In this document: in pieces, positions 37,840 through 47,429 of the stretch
Layout: the number at the start of each line of letters is the position of its first letter
Numbering within the stretch: position 1 is the stretch's first letter
Origin: an uncultured Desulfatiglans sp.
GTDB taxonomy: Bacteria > Desulfobacterota > DSM-4660 > Desulfatiglandales > Desulfatiglandaceae
Direction of reading: 5' to 3'
NCBI GenBank assembly: GCA_900498135.1
Contig: LR026961.1
Coordinates: forward strand, 2,536,929-2,600,928
Length of the DNA stretch: 64,000 nucleotides
The notes under the pieces: generated by a model
What the model was told of the DNA's origin: nothing
Databases searched by the model: none
The model's input: only the letters and a program-made list of their open reading frames with translations
Program-made: the position numbers and the translations under genes

Positions 37840-38268
37840 TCAGGTGTGATAGAGCTCTTGGCTGATGACCCTGATCCAGCTGTCTTCAAGGCGTTTGACA
37901 GCCTCCTCCAATGGTTCGAGCCCAAGGATCAGCACCGTGGCCTCCCCGGTGCCGATGCAGGGGTAGATGTAATCGACATTGATGCCGGCAGCCTTCAACG
38001 GTTTCAGGACGGCGTTGAGGCCCCCGGGATGGTGCGGGGTTTCGCAGGCGATGACGTCGGTCGTCTCCAACTCGTACCCGGCGGTCTTGAGGATGTTGAC
38101 CGCCTTGTCCGGGTCATCCGCAACGAAACGTAGTCTGCCTTCATGCGGTTCGGTGGCGACGTAGAACGCGATGATATTGATTCCTCCCGCCCCCAGGGTC
38201 TCGCTTACAGCGGACAGGGCCCCCGGTTCGTTCTTCAATGCGAGGTCGATCTGCTTGACGGTTTTCAT
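37840..38268 (-). CDS. Tandem ACT-domain protein
   Basis: A 142-residue protein of two ACT domains: the first starts KQIDLALKNEPGALSAVSET, the second HHPGGLNAVLKPLKAAGINV. ACT domains bind amino acids at a paired interface. The ATG overlaps the stop of the gamma-subunit gene by four bases, so it is translated with the oxidoreductase. It has no catalytic domain and may sense branched-chain amino acids for the complex or its expression. Confidence 0.85.
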   Translation of the reverse strand: MKTVKQIDLALKNEPGALSAVSETLGAGGINIIAFYVATEPHEGRLRFVADDPDKAVNILKTAGYELETTDVIACETPHHPGGLNAVLKPLKAAGINVDYIYPCIGTGEATVLILGLEPLEEAVKRLEDSWIRVISQELYHT

Positions 38269-38816
38269 TGTGAGGCTCCTCTCAGGACGAATTCGGCGCC
38301 TTTATCCAGACCTTTCCGGTTCAATTCCATGACGGCCGGTTTCTTTCCTTTGACGATTTCACCGAGGCCGTTCATGATGGAATCCAGGGTCGTGATGCCG
38401 GTCTGTTGCACGAAGGCACCCAGCATGATCATGTTGATGGTACGGTCGCTGCCCAGTTCCTTCGCCATGTCGTTGGCGGGCACGCGCAGAACGGTCAGGT
38501 CCGTCCTGGAAGGGTTGGTGTCGATCAGACTGGAGTTGAGGACGATTACCCCGCCCTCTTTTATCATGCTCTCGTAGCGCGTTAGCGACGGTTTGTTCAT
38601 GATGACCGCATACTCGGGCGAAGAGGCGACCGGAGAAAAAATCTCTTCATCGGATACCACGACCGTGCAGTTCGCTGTGCCGCCGCGGACCTCGGCGCCG
38701 TAAGAGGGCAGATAGGTCACATTCTTACCGTCCCGCATGGCGGATACGGCCAGCACGTATCCCATCATCAGTACGCCCTGTCCACCGAAACCCGCAAAAA
38801 CTGTCTTCTTGGTCAT
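38265..38816 (-). CDS. vorC: 2-oxoacid:ferredoxin oxidoreductase gamma subunit
   Basis: A 183-residue gamma subunit: FAGFGGQGVLMMGYVLAVSA is the family's glycine-rich signature, with LPSYGAEVRGGTANCTVVVS following. It bridges the alpha and beta subunits and contributes to CoA binding. It lies in the order D, A, B, C, ACT on the minus strand. The substrate (2-oxoisovalerate or 2-oxoglutarate) cannot be read from this subunit; vor is preferred from subunit layout. Confidence 0.85.
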   Translation of the reverse strand: MTKKTVFAGFGGQGVLMMGYVLAVSAMRDGKNVTYLPSYGAEVRGGTANCTVVVSDEEIFSPVASSPEYAVIMNKPSLTRYESMIKEGGVIVLNSSLIDTNPSRTDLTVLRVPANDMAKELGSDRTINMIMLGAFVQQTGITTLDSIMNGLGEIVKGKKPAVMELNRKGLDKGAEFVLRGASQ

Positions 38817-38879
38817 AACCCACCGATCCTTATTTATAGCTTGGCCGATACGGTACTCCGCCGGCCCGGACTGGGAATC

Positions 38880-39632
38880 TCATTTCAGGTCCGGAGCGAG
38901 GTCTTTGATGACTTTCAGCGGAAAATACCGGGTCATGCTTTCATCAACCCACTTGACTGCATCCACTGGACTGAGCTTCCAATTGGTCGGACAGGGGGAG
39001 AGGATCTCCACCAGCGAGAATCCCAGGCCGGCCATCTGGACCTTGAAGGCCTTGGTGAGGGCCTTTTTGGTGTGCCGTATCGTTTTCGGGCTGCTGACGG
39101 CGGTTCTCTCGATATAGGCGCTGCCGTTGGCGATGCCGAGCATCTCGCTTAGATTCAAGGGGGCTCCGTCACGACGGATATCACGGCCTCCCGGCGTTGT
39201 TGTCGAGTTCTGGCCGATGAGGGTCGTAGGAGCCATCTGGCCCCCGGTCATGCCATAGACACCGTTGTTGACGAAGATCACCGTAATGTTCTCTCCGCGG
39301 TTGGCGGCGTGAATGGTTTCGGCTGTTCCAATGGCGGCGATGTCCCCGTCGCCCTGATAGGTAAAGACGATGCGGTCCGGAAGGACCCGCTTGATGCCTG
39401 TGGCGACGGCGGCGCCTCGCCCGTGCGGCGCCTCGCCCATGTCCACGTCGAAGTAATTGTAGGCCAGAACGGCACAACCGGCGGGAGGGACCCCGATGCA
39501 ACGTTCTCCGATGCCCAGTTCATCGATCACCTCGGCGACCAGCCGATGGATGATGCTGTGGCCGCAGCCCGGGCAATAGTGGAAGACCGCCTTTTTCAAG
39601 TATCTCGGCCATTCGAAAACCTTGGTTGCCAT
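38880..39632 (-). CDS. vorA: 2-oxoacid:ferredoxin oxidoreductase beta subunit (TPP-binding)
   Basis: A 250-residue beta subunit. HYCPGCGHSIIHRLVAEV gives two of the cysteines for its [4Fe-4S] cluster. Thiamine-diphosphate binding is shown by TYQGDGDIAAIGTAETIHAA and ITVIFVNNGVYGMTGGQ (the GDG...NN motif). GGRDIRRDGAPLNLSEM is typical of Vor/Kor enzymes. It oxidises a 2-oxoacid with CoA and passes electrons to ferredoxin. Three bases separate its start from the stop of the alpha subunit. Confidence 0.88.
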   Translation of the reverse strand: MATKVFEWPRYLKKAVFHYCPGCGHSIIHRLVAEVIDELGIGERCIGVPPAGCAVLAYNYFDVDMGEAPHGRGAAVATGIKRVLPDRIVFTYQGDGDIAAIGTAETIHAANRGENITVIFVNNGVYGMTGGQMAPTTLIGQNSTTTPGGRDIRRDGAPLNLSEMLGIANGSAYIERTAVSSPKTIRHTKKALTKAFKVQMAGLGFSLVEILSPCPTNWKLSPVDAVKWVDESMTRYFPLKVIKDLAPDLK

Positions 39633-39635
39633 AAC

Positions 39636-40715
39636 TTATTCCTCTTGCAGGTTCTGCCGATGATAGAGGGTGTTGATCACCTTGGACAGTTCCTCGGGGG
39701 TCGATACGACACCCCCCGGGCGGCCGTAGAAATGCACCTGGCTGCGCCCTTCGAGCCCGAGCCGGACATCTTCCACCATCTGGCCGGTGCTCATTTCGTA
39801 GACCAGGAAGTGCCGGACCCAGCGGCTCATCTCGACCAGGATGCGGTTTGGGAACGGCCAGAGGGTGATCGGTCTGAGAAGACCCACCTTGAGGCCGATA
39901 TCGCGCATCCGCTTGATGGCCCCCTTTGCGATCCGGGCGGCGGTGCCGTAGGCGACCACGACCAGCCGGGCGTCGTCCGTGAGGTATCTTTCGGCTGCCG
40001 GGATCTCGCGCGTAATCTGTTCGTATTTGCGCACCAGCTTCCAGTTCTGGTCCTCCTCGACAGACACGTCGAGGAGAAGGGAGCGGATGATGCGGCTCGG
40101 GCGGTCTTTGGCGCCGTCCAGGATCCAGGGCTTGGGCGGGAGCTTCTTGAGATCCAGGGGTTCCGGGAAGACGACGGGCTCCATCATCTGGCCGATCATG
40201 CCGTCGCCGAGGATCATGACCGGGGTGCGGTAGGTGTCGGCGTAATCGAACGCCTTGCGAGTGATCTCAGCCAGCTCCTGGCCGCTTGCCGGGGCGAGAA
40301 CGATGGTCCGGTAGTCGCCGTGGCCGCCGCCGCGGGTCGCCTGAAAGTAGTCGCCCTGGCTCGGTGCGATGTTTCCGAGGCCCGGTCCGCCGCGCATGGT
40401 GTTGACGATGACCGCAGGCAGTTCCTGCGCGGCCAGATAGGAAATCCCCTCCTGCTTCAGGCTCACGCCGGGGCTCGAGGAACTCGTCATGGCGCGGGCG
40501 CCGGCCATGGCCGCCCCGATGGCCATGTTGACGGCGGCCAGCTCGCTTTCGGCCTGGATGAACGTGCCGTCTTCCAGTTTGGCCATGGCCCCTGCCATGT
40601 ATTCGGTCAACTCGTTCTGGGGGGTGATGGGATATCCTGCGTAAAACCGGCAGCCGGCGCGGACGGCCGCTTCGCCAATGACATGGCTTCCCCTCATCAA
40701 CATTTTATCATTCAC
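39636..40715 (-). CDS. vorB: 2-oxoacid:ferredoxin oxidoreductase alpha subunit
   Basis: A 359-residue alpha subunit. RAGCRFYAGYPITPQNELTE, FIQAESELAAVNMAIGAAMA and TSSSSPGVSLKQEGISYLA are the conserved blocks that form the substrate pocket. MRGGPGLGNIAPSQGDYFQA follows. The overall length and wording of these blocks fit VorB (3-methyl-2-oxobutanoate, that is 2-oxoisovalerate) best, but KorA is close. Its start overlaps the ferredoxin subunit by eight bases. Confidence 0.86.
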   Translation of the reverse strand: MNDKMLMRGSHVIGEAAVRAGCRFYAGYPITPQNELTEYMAGAMAKLEDGTFIQAESELAAVNMAIGAAMAGARAMTSSSSPGVSLKQEGISYLAAQELPAVIVNTMRGGPGLGNIAPSQGDYFQATRGGGHGDYRTIVLAPASGQELAEITRKAFDYADTYRTPVMILGDGMIGQMMEPVVFPEPLDLKKLPPKPWILDGAKDRPSRIIRSLLLDVSVEEDQNWKLVRKYEQITREIPAAERYLTDDARLVVVAYGTAARIAKGAIKRMRDIGLKVGLLRPITLWPFPNRILVEMSRWVRHFLVYEMSTGQMVEDVRLGLEGRSQVHFYGRPGGVVSTPEELSKVINTLYHRQNLQEE

Positions 40716-40947
40716 GGTAAACCTCGATAGCCAAATCGGGACAGATGGTGGCGCACATGGCGCACGCGGTGCATTGCCGATCCTCGGTCGTCTCGTTTTC
40801 GGTGAACTCGGCCGGATAGTACCCTTTCTGGTTCAGCCTGTCCGAGACGACGATCAGATGCTTCGGGCAGACGGAAATACAGAGCTGGCACCCCTTGCAC
40901 AACTCCCGATCGATGGTGATCCTGCCTGTCTTTTCTTTCTTTGCCAT
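40708..40947 (-). CDS. vorD: Ferredoxin-type delta subunit of the 2-oxoacid oxidoreductase
   Basis: A 79-residue protein with two [4Fe-4S] motifs: CKGCQLCISVCP and CTACAMCATICP. It is the first gene of the operon and would collect electrons from the TPP enzyme. ATG 40947 is chosen; a GTG at 40974 with GGAG just upstream would add nine residues (NPSERVEA). The operon promoter should lie in 40975-41321, shared with the divergent formate dehydrogenase gene. Confidence 0.87.
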   Translation of the reverse strand: MAKKEKTGRITIDRELCKGCQLCISVCPKHLIVVSDRLNQKGYYPAEFTENETTEDRQCTACAMCATICPDLAIEVYRE

Positions 40948-41321
40948 GGCTTCTACGCGTTCGCTTGGGTTCACGGGCTCCGGAGCCCTGAGGCCCTGGA
41001 GAGGGTCATATTTTTAGATAAACAAATGTAATTAGGCGGAACCGGAAAATTTGTCAAGCCTTTTTGTGAGAAACACCCATCCGGCCCCTCGAAAGCCGGA
41101 CAAGCGGGTACGGAGGGAAAGGGCCTGCGGTTCCATCGGACCAAAGGACTGTCGGGGCGTGCAGCGGTCTAAAGCGGCTGGGGAATCTATTTCTAAAAAT
41201 CATTTGGAAAGTCATTCTGTTTTCTGATAAACTCCCCGCGGGTTGCAAAAAGTCCACATTCAACGCGATCTTCGGATTGCAAACAGTATTTTTCTTTTCT
41301 TCAGGACAACTGGGAGTCGAA
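40948..41321. other. Divergent control region between vor and formate dehydrogenase operons
   Basis: About 370 bases that must hold both promoters. The part 41010-41060 is AT-rich (TTTTTAGATAAACAAATGTAATTAGG). I did not find a convincing hexamer pair, nor the TATATCA-N4-TGATATA operator seen at the second formate dehydrogenase gene. Confidence 0.45.
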
Positions 41322-44093
41322 ATGGGATCCAAGAACATGATTGTCATCGATGGCCGGGAATGCACCTTCAGCGAGGGAGAGACCATCCTGCAGGTCGCTC
41401 AGCGCAACGGGTTCGACATCCCCACGCTCTGTTATCTCAAAGGGGCAAGCCCCACCGGCGCCTGCAGGGTCTGTGTGGTCGAAGTGGAGGGCATGAAGAA
41501 CCTCGTGACGTCTTGCTCCACGCCGGCCGCAGCGAACATGGTGATACGGACCGAGAGCCGCCGGGTTGTCGAGGCACGGAGACTGAATCTGGAGCTCCTG
41601 TTGGCCTCGGGCCAACACAACTGTCTTGCGCAGGACATGGAGCTGGATTCGTGGACCGACTTCCAGCTGGAGGCCATGGGGACGGCCGCAGAGCACAAGG
41701 ACATCTGCCCGGCCTACGGGACCTGCCGCCTGCAGGACTTGGCGATCCGCTACCGTGTGAAGGGAAACCGGTTTTCCCCGGCGCCGCTCCTTTATCCTAT
41801 CGAAAACGTCAATCCCTTCATCGTGAGAGACCACTCTCGCTGCATCCTGTGCGGCCGCTGTGTACAGGCCTGCAACGAGGTCCAGGTGAACAACGCCATC
41901 AGCTTCGGATACAGGGGCAGCGATGCCAAGGTGGTTACGAAGGGCGACCGTGCCTTGAAAGACTCGGACTGCGTTTTTTGCGGGGAATGCGTACAGGCCT
42001 GCCCCGTGGGGGCGTTGATTCCGAAACGGGATTTCGAGCAGCCCTGTTTTCAGCTTGAGAGCCGGAAGGTCCATACCACCTGCTCTTACTGCGGGGTCGG
42101 TTGCCAACTCTATCTGCACGTCAAGGACAACCGCATCGTGAAGGTGACCGGTGTGGAGGACGTCGGCCCCAACTACGGGAGCCTCTGCGTCAAAGGGCGC
42201 TTCGGCTACGACTTTGTCGGGCATCCGGACCGCCTGAAAAAGCCGCTCATCCGTGAGAACGGAGCGCTGCGCGAGGCGGAATGGGACGAGGCCCTGGACC
42301 TGGTCAAGACCCGCCTCGAATCGATCCGGGATACGTCCGGGCCGGACAGCATAGCCCTCTTGACCAGCGCCCGGGTCACGAACGAGGAAAACTACGTGGC
42401 TCAGAAATTCGCCCGTGCCGTGCTCAAGACCAACAACATAGACCATTGCGCGCGCCTCTGACACGCTTCCACTGTGGCCGGTCTGGCCGCAGCGTTTGGC
42501 AGTGGCGCGATGACCAATCCTATCGAAGACATCGAACGGGCCGACGTGATCCTGGTCACCGGCTCCAACACCACCGAAAACCACCCGGTGCTGTCGAGTT
42601 ACGTCAAGCGTGCCGTTACCTTCAAAGGCGCCAAACTGATCGTCGTAGACCCGCGGCGGGTTCAGATCGCGCGCTTCGCCCATCAGTGGCTCCGGCCGAA
42701 GCCAGGGACCGACGTGGCCTGGATCAACGGGTTCATGCACGTCATCATCGCAGAAAAGCTCTATGCCGAGAAATATGTCACCTCCCGGACGGTGGGTTTG
42801 GAGGAGCTCAAGAAAACCGTCGAAAGATACACGCCTGAATACGTTTCCGAACTGACCGGGATCCCGGCGGAGCAGATCGTCGAGGCGGCGAGGCTCTTCG
42901 CCTCTGCGCCTGCGGCCTCCATCCTCTACACGATGGGGATCACCCAGCATACCTGCGGGACCGACAACGTCAAATCCCTGGCCAACCTGTCGATGCTCTG
43001 CGGCAATGTGGGCATCCGCGGCGGCGGCGTGAATCCGCTTCGCGGACAGAACAACGTCCAGGGGGCCTGCGACATGGGCGGGCTGCCTAACGTGTACACG
43101 GGCTACCAGCAGGTAGGGAACATCGAGATCCGGGAGCGTATGGAGAAGGCCTGGGGCGTCAAGGGGCTTCCCGAAAGGCCGGGTCTGACGGCGACCGAGA
43201 TGATGAACAAGGCCCATCACGGGGAGTTGAAGGCCCTGTATATCATCGGTGAAAACCCGCTGGTTTCGGACCCGGATCTGTCGCACGTGGAGGCCGGTCT
43301 CGGACGGCTCGATTTCCTCGTTGTCCAGGATATCTTCCTCACCGAGACCGCTGCGAGGGCGGACGTGGTTCTGCCGGCCGCTTGCTTCGCCGAAAAGGAC
43401 GGGACCTTTTCGAACACCGAGCGGAAGGTCCAGCGGGTCCGCAAGGCCGTCGACCCGCCAGGCGAGGCCCGGCAGGACTGGGAGATCATTTCGGATCTCT
43501 CGACGCGGATGGGGTATCCGATGAAATACGAGAACCCCAGGGCCATCATGGAAGAGATCGCCGGCGTGACGCCCTCCTACTGTGGCATCAACTACGCGCG
43601 CCTCGAGCAGGGGGGGATCCACTGGCCTTGCACGGGCACGGATCATCCCGGAACGCCCTGCCTGCACATGGATCAGTTCACCTGCGGCCTGGGAGTGTTC
43701 CACGCCATCGATTACATTCCTCCGGCCGAGGTGCCCGACGACGAATACCCGCTTTTCTTGACGACAGGCCGCGTTCTTTATCAATACCACACCGGGACGA
43801 TGACCAGGAAGTCGGAGGGGCTGAACGATCGGGCTCCGGAGTGCTTCGTGGAATTGGCGGTGGAAGACGCCGAGCAGTGGGGTGTCAAGACCGGAGACCG
43901 GCTGAAGGTCGCTTCGCGCCGGGGGGAGATCGAGGCCGAGGCGCTGATCTCGGATAAGGCGGTCAAAGGCACCATCTTCCTTCCATTTCATTATGCGGAG
44001 GCGGCGGCGAACCGGCTGACCAATGCGGCCCTGGACCCGGTGTGCAAGATTCCCGAGTTCAAGGTGTGCGCCGTCAAGATCGCAAAGGCCTGA
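41322..44093 (+). CDS. fdhA: Formate dehydrogenase alpha subunit, selenoprotein (NAD-linked type)
   Basis: One 923-residue protein read through an in-frame TGA at 42459-42461, decoded as selenocysteine 380 in the context DHCARL-U-HASTVAGLA. The N-terminus is NuoG-like: a [2Fe-2S] site with Cys37, 48, 51 and 65, then GQHNC (His/Cys cluster), and two ferredoxin motifs CILCGRCVQACNEV and CVFCGECVQACPVG. The catalytic part starts at CSYCGVGCQ ([4Fe-4S]) and has the molybdopterin domain with NPLRGQNNVQGACDMGG. A bacterial SECIS hairpin follows the TGA. It oxidises formate to CO2. NuoE- and NuoF-like genes downstream make an NAD-reducing or bifurcating enzyme. ATG 41322 follows GGGAG. Confidence 0.95.
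42462..42492 (+). other. bSECIS element for selenocysteine 380
   Basis: Directly after the TGA, CTGTGGCC (42472-42479) pairs with GGCCGCAG (42485-42492) around a GGTCT loop. The apical GGTCT and its distance from the TGA match the SelB-binding hairpin of bacterial formate dehydrogenases. Confidence 0.9.
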
Positions 44094-44420
44094 GCGGCCT
44101 GGTCCGGCAATGATTGTCGCCAGGCCTGGCTGTCTTCCTTGTCGAACCGGGTTGGTTTCCATCTGGAAGACACGTTTCCGCCGGTCGCGGCCTCCATTTG
44201 CCCCTTTGCCGACGGGGCGACCGCCAGATTGCCTTTGTGCCAAGGGTCGAAGTGCGTGATGTTTATCATGACCGGCTGCGTTGGGAGGCCGTGTTGTTGA
44301 GTGGCTATTCCGGCAGCCAAGTTTGATCATCCCTTCCGGAGGTGATCCCTGTTCGCGATGGATCACTGCTTGTGCAGAGAAATGGCTTGTTTCGCCGGAA
44401 GGTTGTCGAGGAGACAAATC
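44094..44420. other. Long spacer inside the formate dehydrogenase gene set
   Basis: 327 bases separate the alpha subunit from the NuoE-like gene. There is a modest hairpin (GTGATCC near 44341 and GGATCAC near 44360) before the NuoE-like gene, but no T run and no gene. A new promoter may lie here. Confidence 0.45.
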
Positions 44421-44921
44421 ATGTTGAACCGAAAACACCTTTCAGCCTTGAATCCGGACCTGACCGAAGATGTTCTGGCGGATGTCGATGAGGTGCTCGA
44501 CGGTCTGAAAGACAAACCGGGATGCCTCATCCCGGTGCTGGAGGCCTGTCAGCGAATTGTCGGCTACCTTCCGCTGGAGCTTCAAGATTATATCTCCGAA
44601 CGTTTAAATATCCCCGGCAGCACCGTGTACGGGGTGGTCACGTTCTATTCCTTTTTTTCGATGAAGCCGAAGGGGCGCCATCCGATCAAGGTGTGCATGG
44701 GTACGGCGTGTTATGTCCGGGGCATCGCGGAGGTCGCACGTCGCATTTCCGCTGAGTACCATCTGGATATCGGGCAGACGACGGAGGATCGCCGGTTTTC
44801 CCTGGAGGCGGTCAGGTGCCTCGGTGCTTGCGGGCTTGCGCCCGTGGTTGTCGTCGGGGATGATACCCATGGCGCGGTGACGCCGGATCGGGTGTTGAAG
44901 ATCCTGGAACGTTATCCTTAA
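44421..44921 (+). CDS. NuoE-like [2Fe-2S] subunit of formate dehydrogenase
   Basis: A 166-residue thioredoxin-fold [2Fe-2S] protein: VCMGTACYVRG and RCLGACGLAPVVVV supply the four cysteines. The helical N-terminus (LEACQRIVGYLPLELQDYI) is typical of the 24-kDa subunit (NuoE/HoxE/HydC). ATG 44421 follows GAGGAG. With the NuoF-like subunit it forms the diaphorase unit that passes electrons from formate to NAD. Symbol not assigned because names differ between systems. Confidence 0.9.
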   Translation: MLNRKHLSALNPDLTEDVLADVDEVLDGLKDKPGCLIPVLEACQRIVGYLPLELQDYISERLNIPGSTVYGVVTFYSFFSMKPKGRHPIKVCMGTACYVRGIAEVARRISAEYHLDIGQTTEDRRFSLEAVRCLGACGLAPVVVVGDDTHGAVTPDRVLKILERYP

Positions 44922-44925
44922 CTTG

Positions 44926-45062
44926 TGTCCATCCGGAAATGGTCTTTTTGACCAATCTCGGCATCAATCTGCACGTTTGCTTGTGCGGCGACCTGCAGGT
45001 CACCTCTGTGCAAATGCTTGGTTTCATTGATATTGACTAAAAAGACTCATTTCCGGATGGAT
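44926..45062 (+). repeat. Dispersed palindrome repeat, copy E
   Basis: It starts GTCCATCCGGAAATGG four bases after the NuoE-like stop and ends in CATTTCCGGATGG. The inner blocks are all present but changed by several substitutions (TTTTTGACCAAT, ATTGACTAAAAA, core GGCGACCTGCAGGTCACC); many are matched on the other arm, so pairing is partly kept. A further end fragment TCCATCCGGAAATGATG follows at 45071-45087. The copy lies between two subunit genes. Confidence 0.88.
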
Positions 45063-45247
45063 AATTTGCATCCATCCGGAAATGATGTCTCGGCACAAAC
45101 AGGTTTCCAATCGCCGAAACCCGTCTCGAGCCGCTGGGTTGACCTCCGTTCCAGATCCTTCAATTTTTCCAACACTCCTGACGGATGCATTTACAGCGGG
45201 CAGGCCGTCGAACTGCATTTTTCTCCTAAACATAAGGAGGTTCGAGG

Positions 45248-47035
45248 ATGCAACCATTTCGAAACGAAGTATATCTTTGCGGGGGCACGGGCTGTCACGC
45301 ATCTGGCAGCCGTGAAGTCAAAAAGATTTTGCTGCAGGAAATCGCCCGGCACGGACTCGAAAAAGAGATCCGCGTCATCGAAACGGGGTGCAACGGCTTT
45401 TGCGCCCAGGGTCCGGTCATGGTTGTTCAGCCGGAAGGGATTTTTTACCAGAAACTGAAGGTGGATGACATTCCCAACCTCGTTGAAGAGCACTTCCTGC
45501 ATGGGCGCCCGGTCGAGAAGCTGTTCTACGAGGAACCGACCTCCCGCGAGCGCATCCCGAGGATGAATGATATTCCGTTCTATGCCCGGCAAAGGCTCAT
45601 CGTTCTGCGCAACCGCGGGGCTCTCGATCCGGAGAATATCGAGGACTATATGGCCCACGGGGGGTACACCGCGCTCAGGAAGGCTCTTTTCGAGATGTCG
45701 TCTGAGGATATCATCTCCGAGGTGAAGCAATCCGGGCTCAGGGGCCGCGGCGGCGCGGGCTTCCCGACTGGACTCAAGTGGGAGTTCGCCTGGAAGGCCC
45801 CGGGTGAGACCAAATATGTCCTTTGCAACGCCGATGAGGGGGATCCCGGGGCGTTCATGGACCGGAGCGTCCTCGAGGCCGATCCCCATGCGGTGCTGGA
45901 GGGGATGATCATCGCCGCGAAGGCTGTCGGGGCCGGGAGCGGGTATATTTATTGCCGCGCGGAGTACCCGCTGGCGTTGCACAGGCTGGGCGTGGCGATC
46001 GCGCAGGCGCGGGAGCACGGCTTCCTCGGGGAGAATATCCTGGACAGCGGCTTCGGATTTGATCTCGAGATCTATCAGGGCGCGGGGGCCTTCGTCTGCG
46101 GAGAGGAAACCGCCTTGATGAACTCCATCGAAGGGCGCCGGGGCATGCCGCGGCCCAGGCCGCCCTTCCCGGCCCAGCAGGGGCTCTGGAAGAAGCCCAC
46201 GGTGCTCAACAACGTCGAGACCTATGCGAACATTCCCCAGATCATCACCAACGGCGGGGACTGGTATGCCGGCATCGGCACCGAATCGAGCAAAGGCACC
46301 AAGGTCTTCGCCCTGACCGGCGACGTCAACAATATCGGACTGGTGGAGGTCCCGATGGGCACGACCCTTCGGACCATCATCTTCGATATCGGCGGCGGGA
46401 TCCCCCGAAAGCGGAAATTCAAGGCGGTCCAACTGGGCGGGCCTTCAGGCGGCTGCGTCCCGGAAGAGTTCCTCGATGTGCCGGTGGACTTCGAATCGAT
46501 TGCCAAGGTCGGGGCGATCATGGGTTCCGGCGGGATGATCGTGATGGACGATCAGACCTGTATGGTGGATATGGCCCGGTTCTTCATGGATTTCATTCAG
46601 GACGAGTCCTGTGGAAAGTGTACGCCCTGCCGCGAAGGAACCAGACGCATGCTCGAGATCTTGGAAAGGATCACCCAAGGCGAAGGGGTGCCGGGGGATA
46701 TCGAGAGCCTCGAGGATTTGAGCCGGACCATCAAGGATTCCGCCCTTTGCGGCCTTGGCCAAACCGGGCCGAACCCTGTGCTTTCGACCCTGCGGTATTT
46801 CCGGGACGAGTACGAGGCGCATATATACGAAAAGCGATGCCCGGCAAAGCGCTGTCCGGCCCTCATGAAGTTCGAAGTCAACCCGGATGCCTGCATCAAA
46901 TGCGGCATCTGTTTCCGGAACTGTCCGGTGCAGGCGATCACCTGGAAAAAGAAGGAGACAGCCTTCATCCACAAGGACAAGTGCATCAAATGCATGACAT
47001 GCATTACCAATTGCCCGGCTGACGCTATTGATTAG
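45248..47035 (+). CDS. NuoF-like NADH-binding subunit of formate dehydrogenase
   Basis: A 595-residue protein with four parts: a thioredoxin-like [2Fe-2S] N-terminus (YLCGGTGCHASGS, VIETGCNGFCAQGP); the FMN/NADH Rossmann core with LRGRGGAGFPTGLKWEF and CNADEGDPGAFMDR; the NuoF [4Fe-4S] site ESCGKCTPCREGTRRM; and two C-terminal ferredoxin motifs CIKCGICFRNCP and CIKCMTCITNCP. This layout is typical of HydB/HylB-type subunits of electron-bifurcating hydrogenases and formate dehydrogenases. ATG 45248 follows GGAGG. It lies 326 bases after the NuoE-like gene, with repeat copy E between. Confidence 0.93.
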   Translation: MQPFRNEVYLCGGTGCHASGSREVKKILLQEIARHGLEKEIRVIETGCNGFCAQGPVMVVQPEGIFYQKLKVDDIPNLVEEHFLHGRPVEKLFYEEPTSRERIPRMNDIPFYARQRLIVLRNRGALDPENIEDYMAHGGYTALRKALFEMSSEDIISEVKQSGLRGRGGAGFPTGLKWEFAWKAPGETKYVLCNADEGDPGAFMDRSVLEADPHAVLEGMIIAAKAVGAGSGYIYCRAEYPLALHRLGVAIAQAREHGFLGENILDSGFGFDLEIYQGAGAFVCGEETALMNSIEGRRGMPRPRPPFPAQQGLWKKPTVLNNVETYANIPQIITNGGDWYAGIGTESSKGTKVFALTGDVNNIGLVEVPMGTTLRTIIFDIGGGIPRKRKFKAVQLGGPSGGCVPEEFLDVPVDFESIAKVGAIMGSGGMIVMDDQTCMVDMARFFMDFIQDESCGKCTPCREGTRRMLEILERITQGEGVPGDIESLEDLSRTIKDSALCGLGQTGPNPVLSTLRYFRDEYEAHIYEKRCPAKRCPALMKFEVNPDACIKCGICFRNCPVQAITWKKKETAFIHKDKCIKCMTCITNCPADAID

Positions 47036-47201
47036 CGGCCTGCAGGATCTGCATCCTGAGACGTCGAGGTCCTGAAAGGGCTACGTTCCGCCGGGAGTGT
47101 TTCCGCTGCAGGATCGATTGGTTGAAGGTTGATTCAGGTCCAGGGCGGGCAGAGTCCTGGACGTCTGTTGGTTCCACGGTGGTCGTCTATCGAACCAGCT
47201 T

Positions 47202-47378
47202 GTTTCCAATCCGGAAATGGTCTTTTTGGCCAATCTCGGCGTCGATCTGCACGTTTGCTTGTGCGGCGACCTGCAGGTCGCCTCCGCGCAAACGCTTGAT
47301 TTCCTTGATATTGGCCAAAAATCCTCATTTCCGGATTGGAAACCGGTTTCTCCCGGGAAATCCTTTCCGGATGGGAAC
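47202..47378 (+). repeat. Dispersed palindrome repeat, copy F (full length)
   Basis: A 177-bp full copy: GTTTCCAATCCGGAAATGG at the left, perfect core GGCGACCTGCAGGTCGCC, inner block pair TTTTTGGCCAAT/ATTGGCCAAAAA, and GGATGGGAAC at the right. The direct repeat GAACCAGCTTG flanks it (47192-47202 and 47375-47385). It lies downstream of the formate dehydrogenase genes. Confidence 0.9.
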
Positions 47379-47429
47379 CAGCTTGATTCCATGGACATGG
47401 ACCAACGGTGTCCCATCCCGCAGCATTGG

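Noticed and set aside
42459..42461. In-frame TGA that splits formate dehydrogenase into two open frames
   Set aside because: Not a nonsense mutation: homologous position, conserved CAR-x-U-H context and a GGTCT hairpin show selenocysteine decoding.
41301..44438. Very long minus-strand open frame opposite the first formate dehydrogenase
   Set aside because: It is a shadow of the high-GC coding strand, has no family motif or ribosome site, and the opposite strand encodes an unmistakable enzyme.
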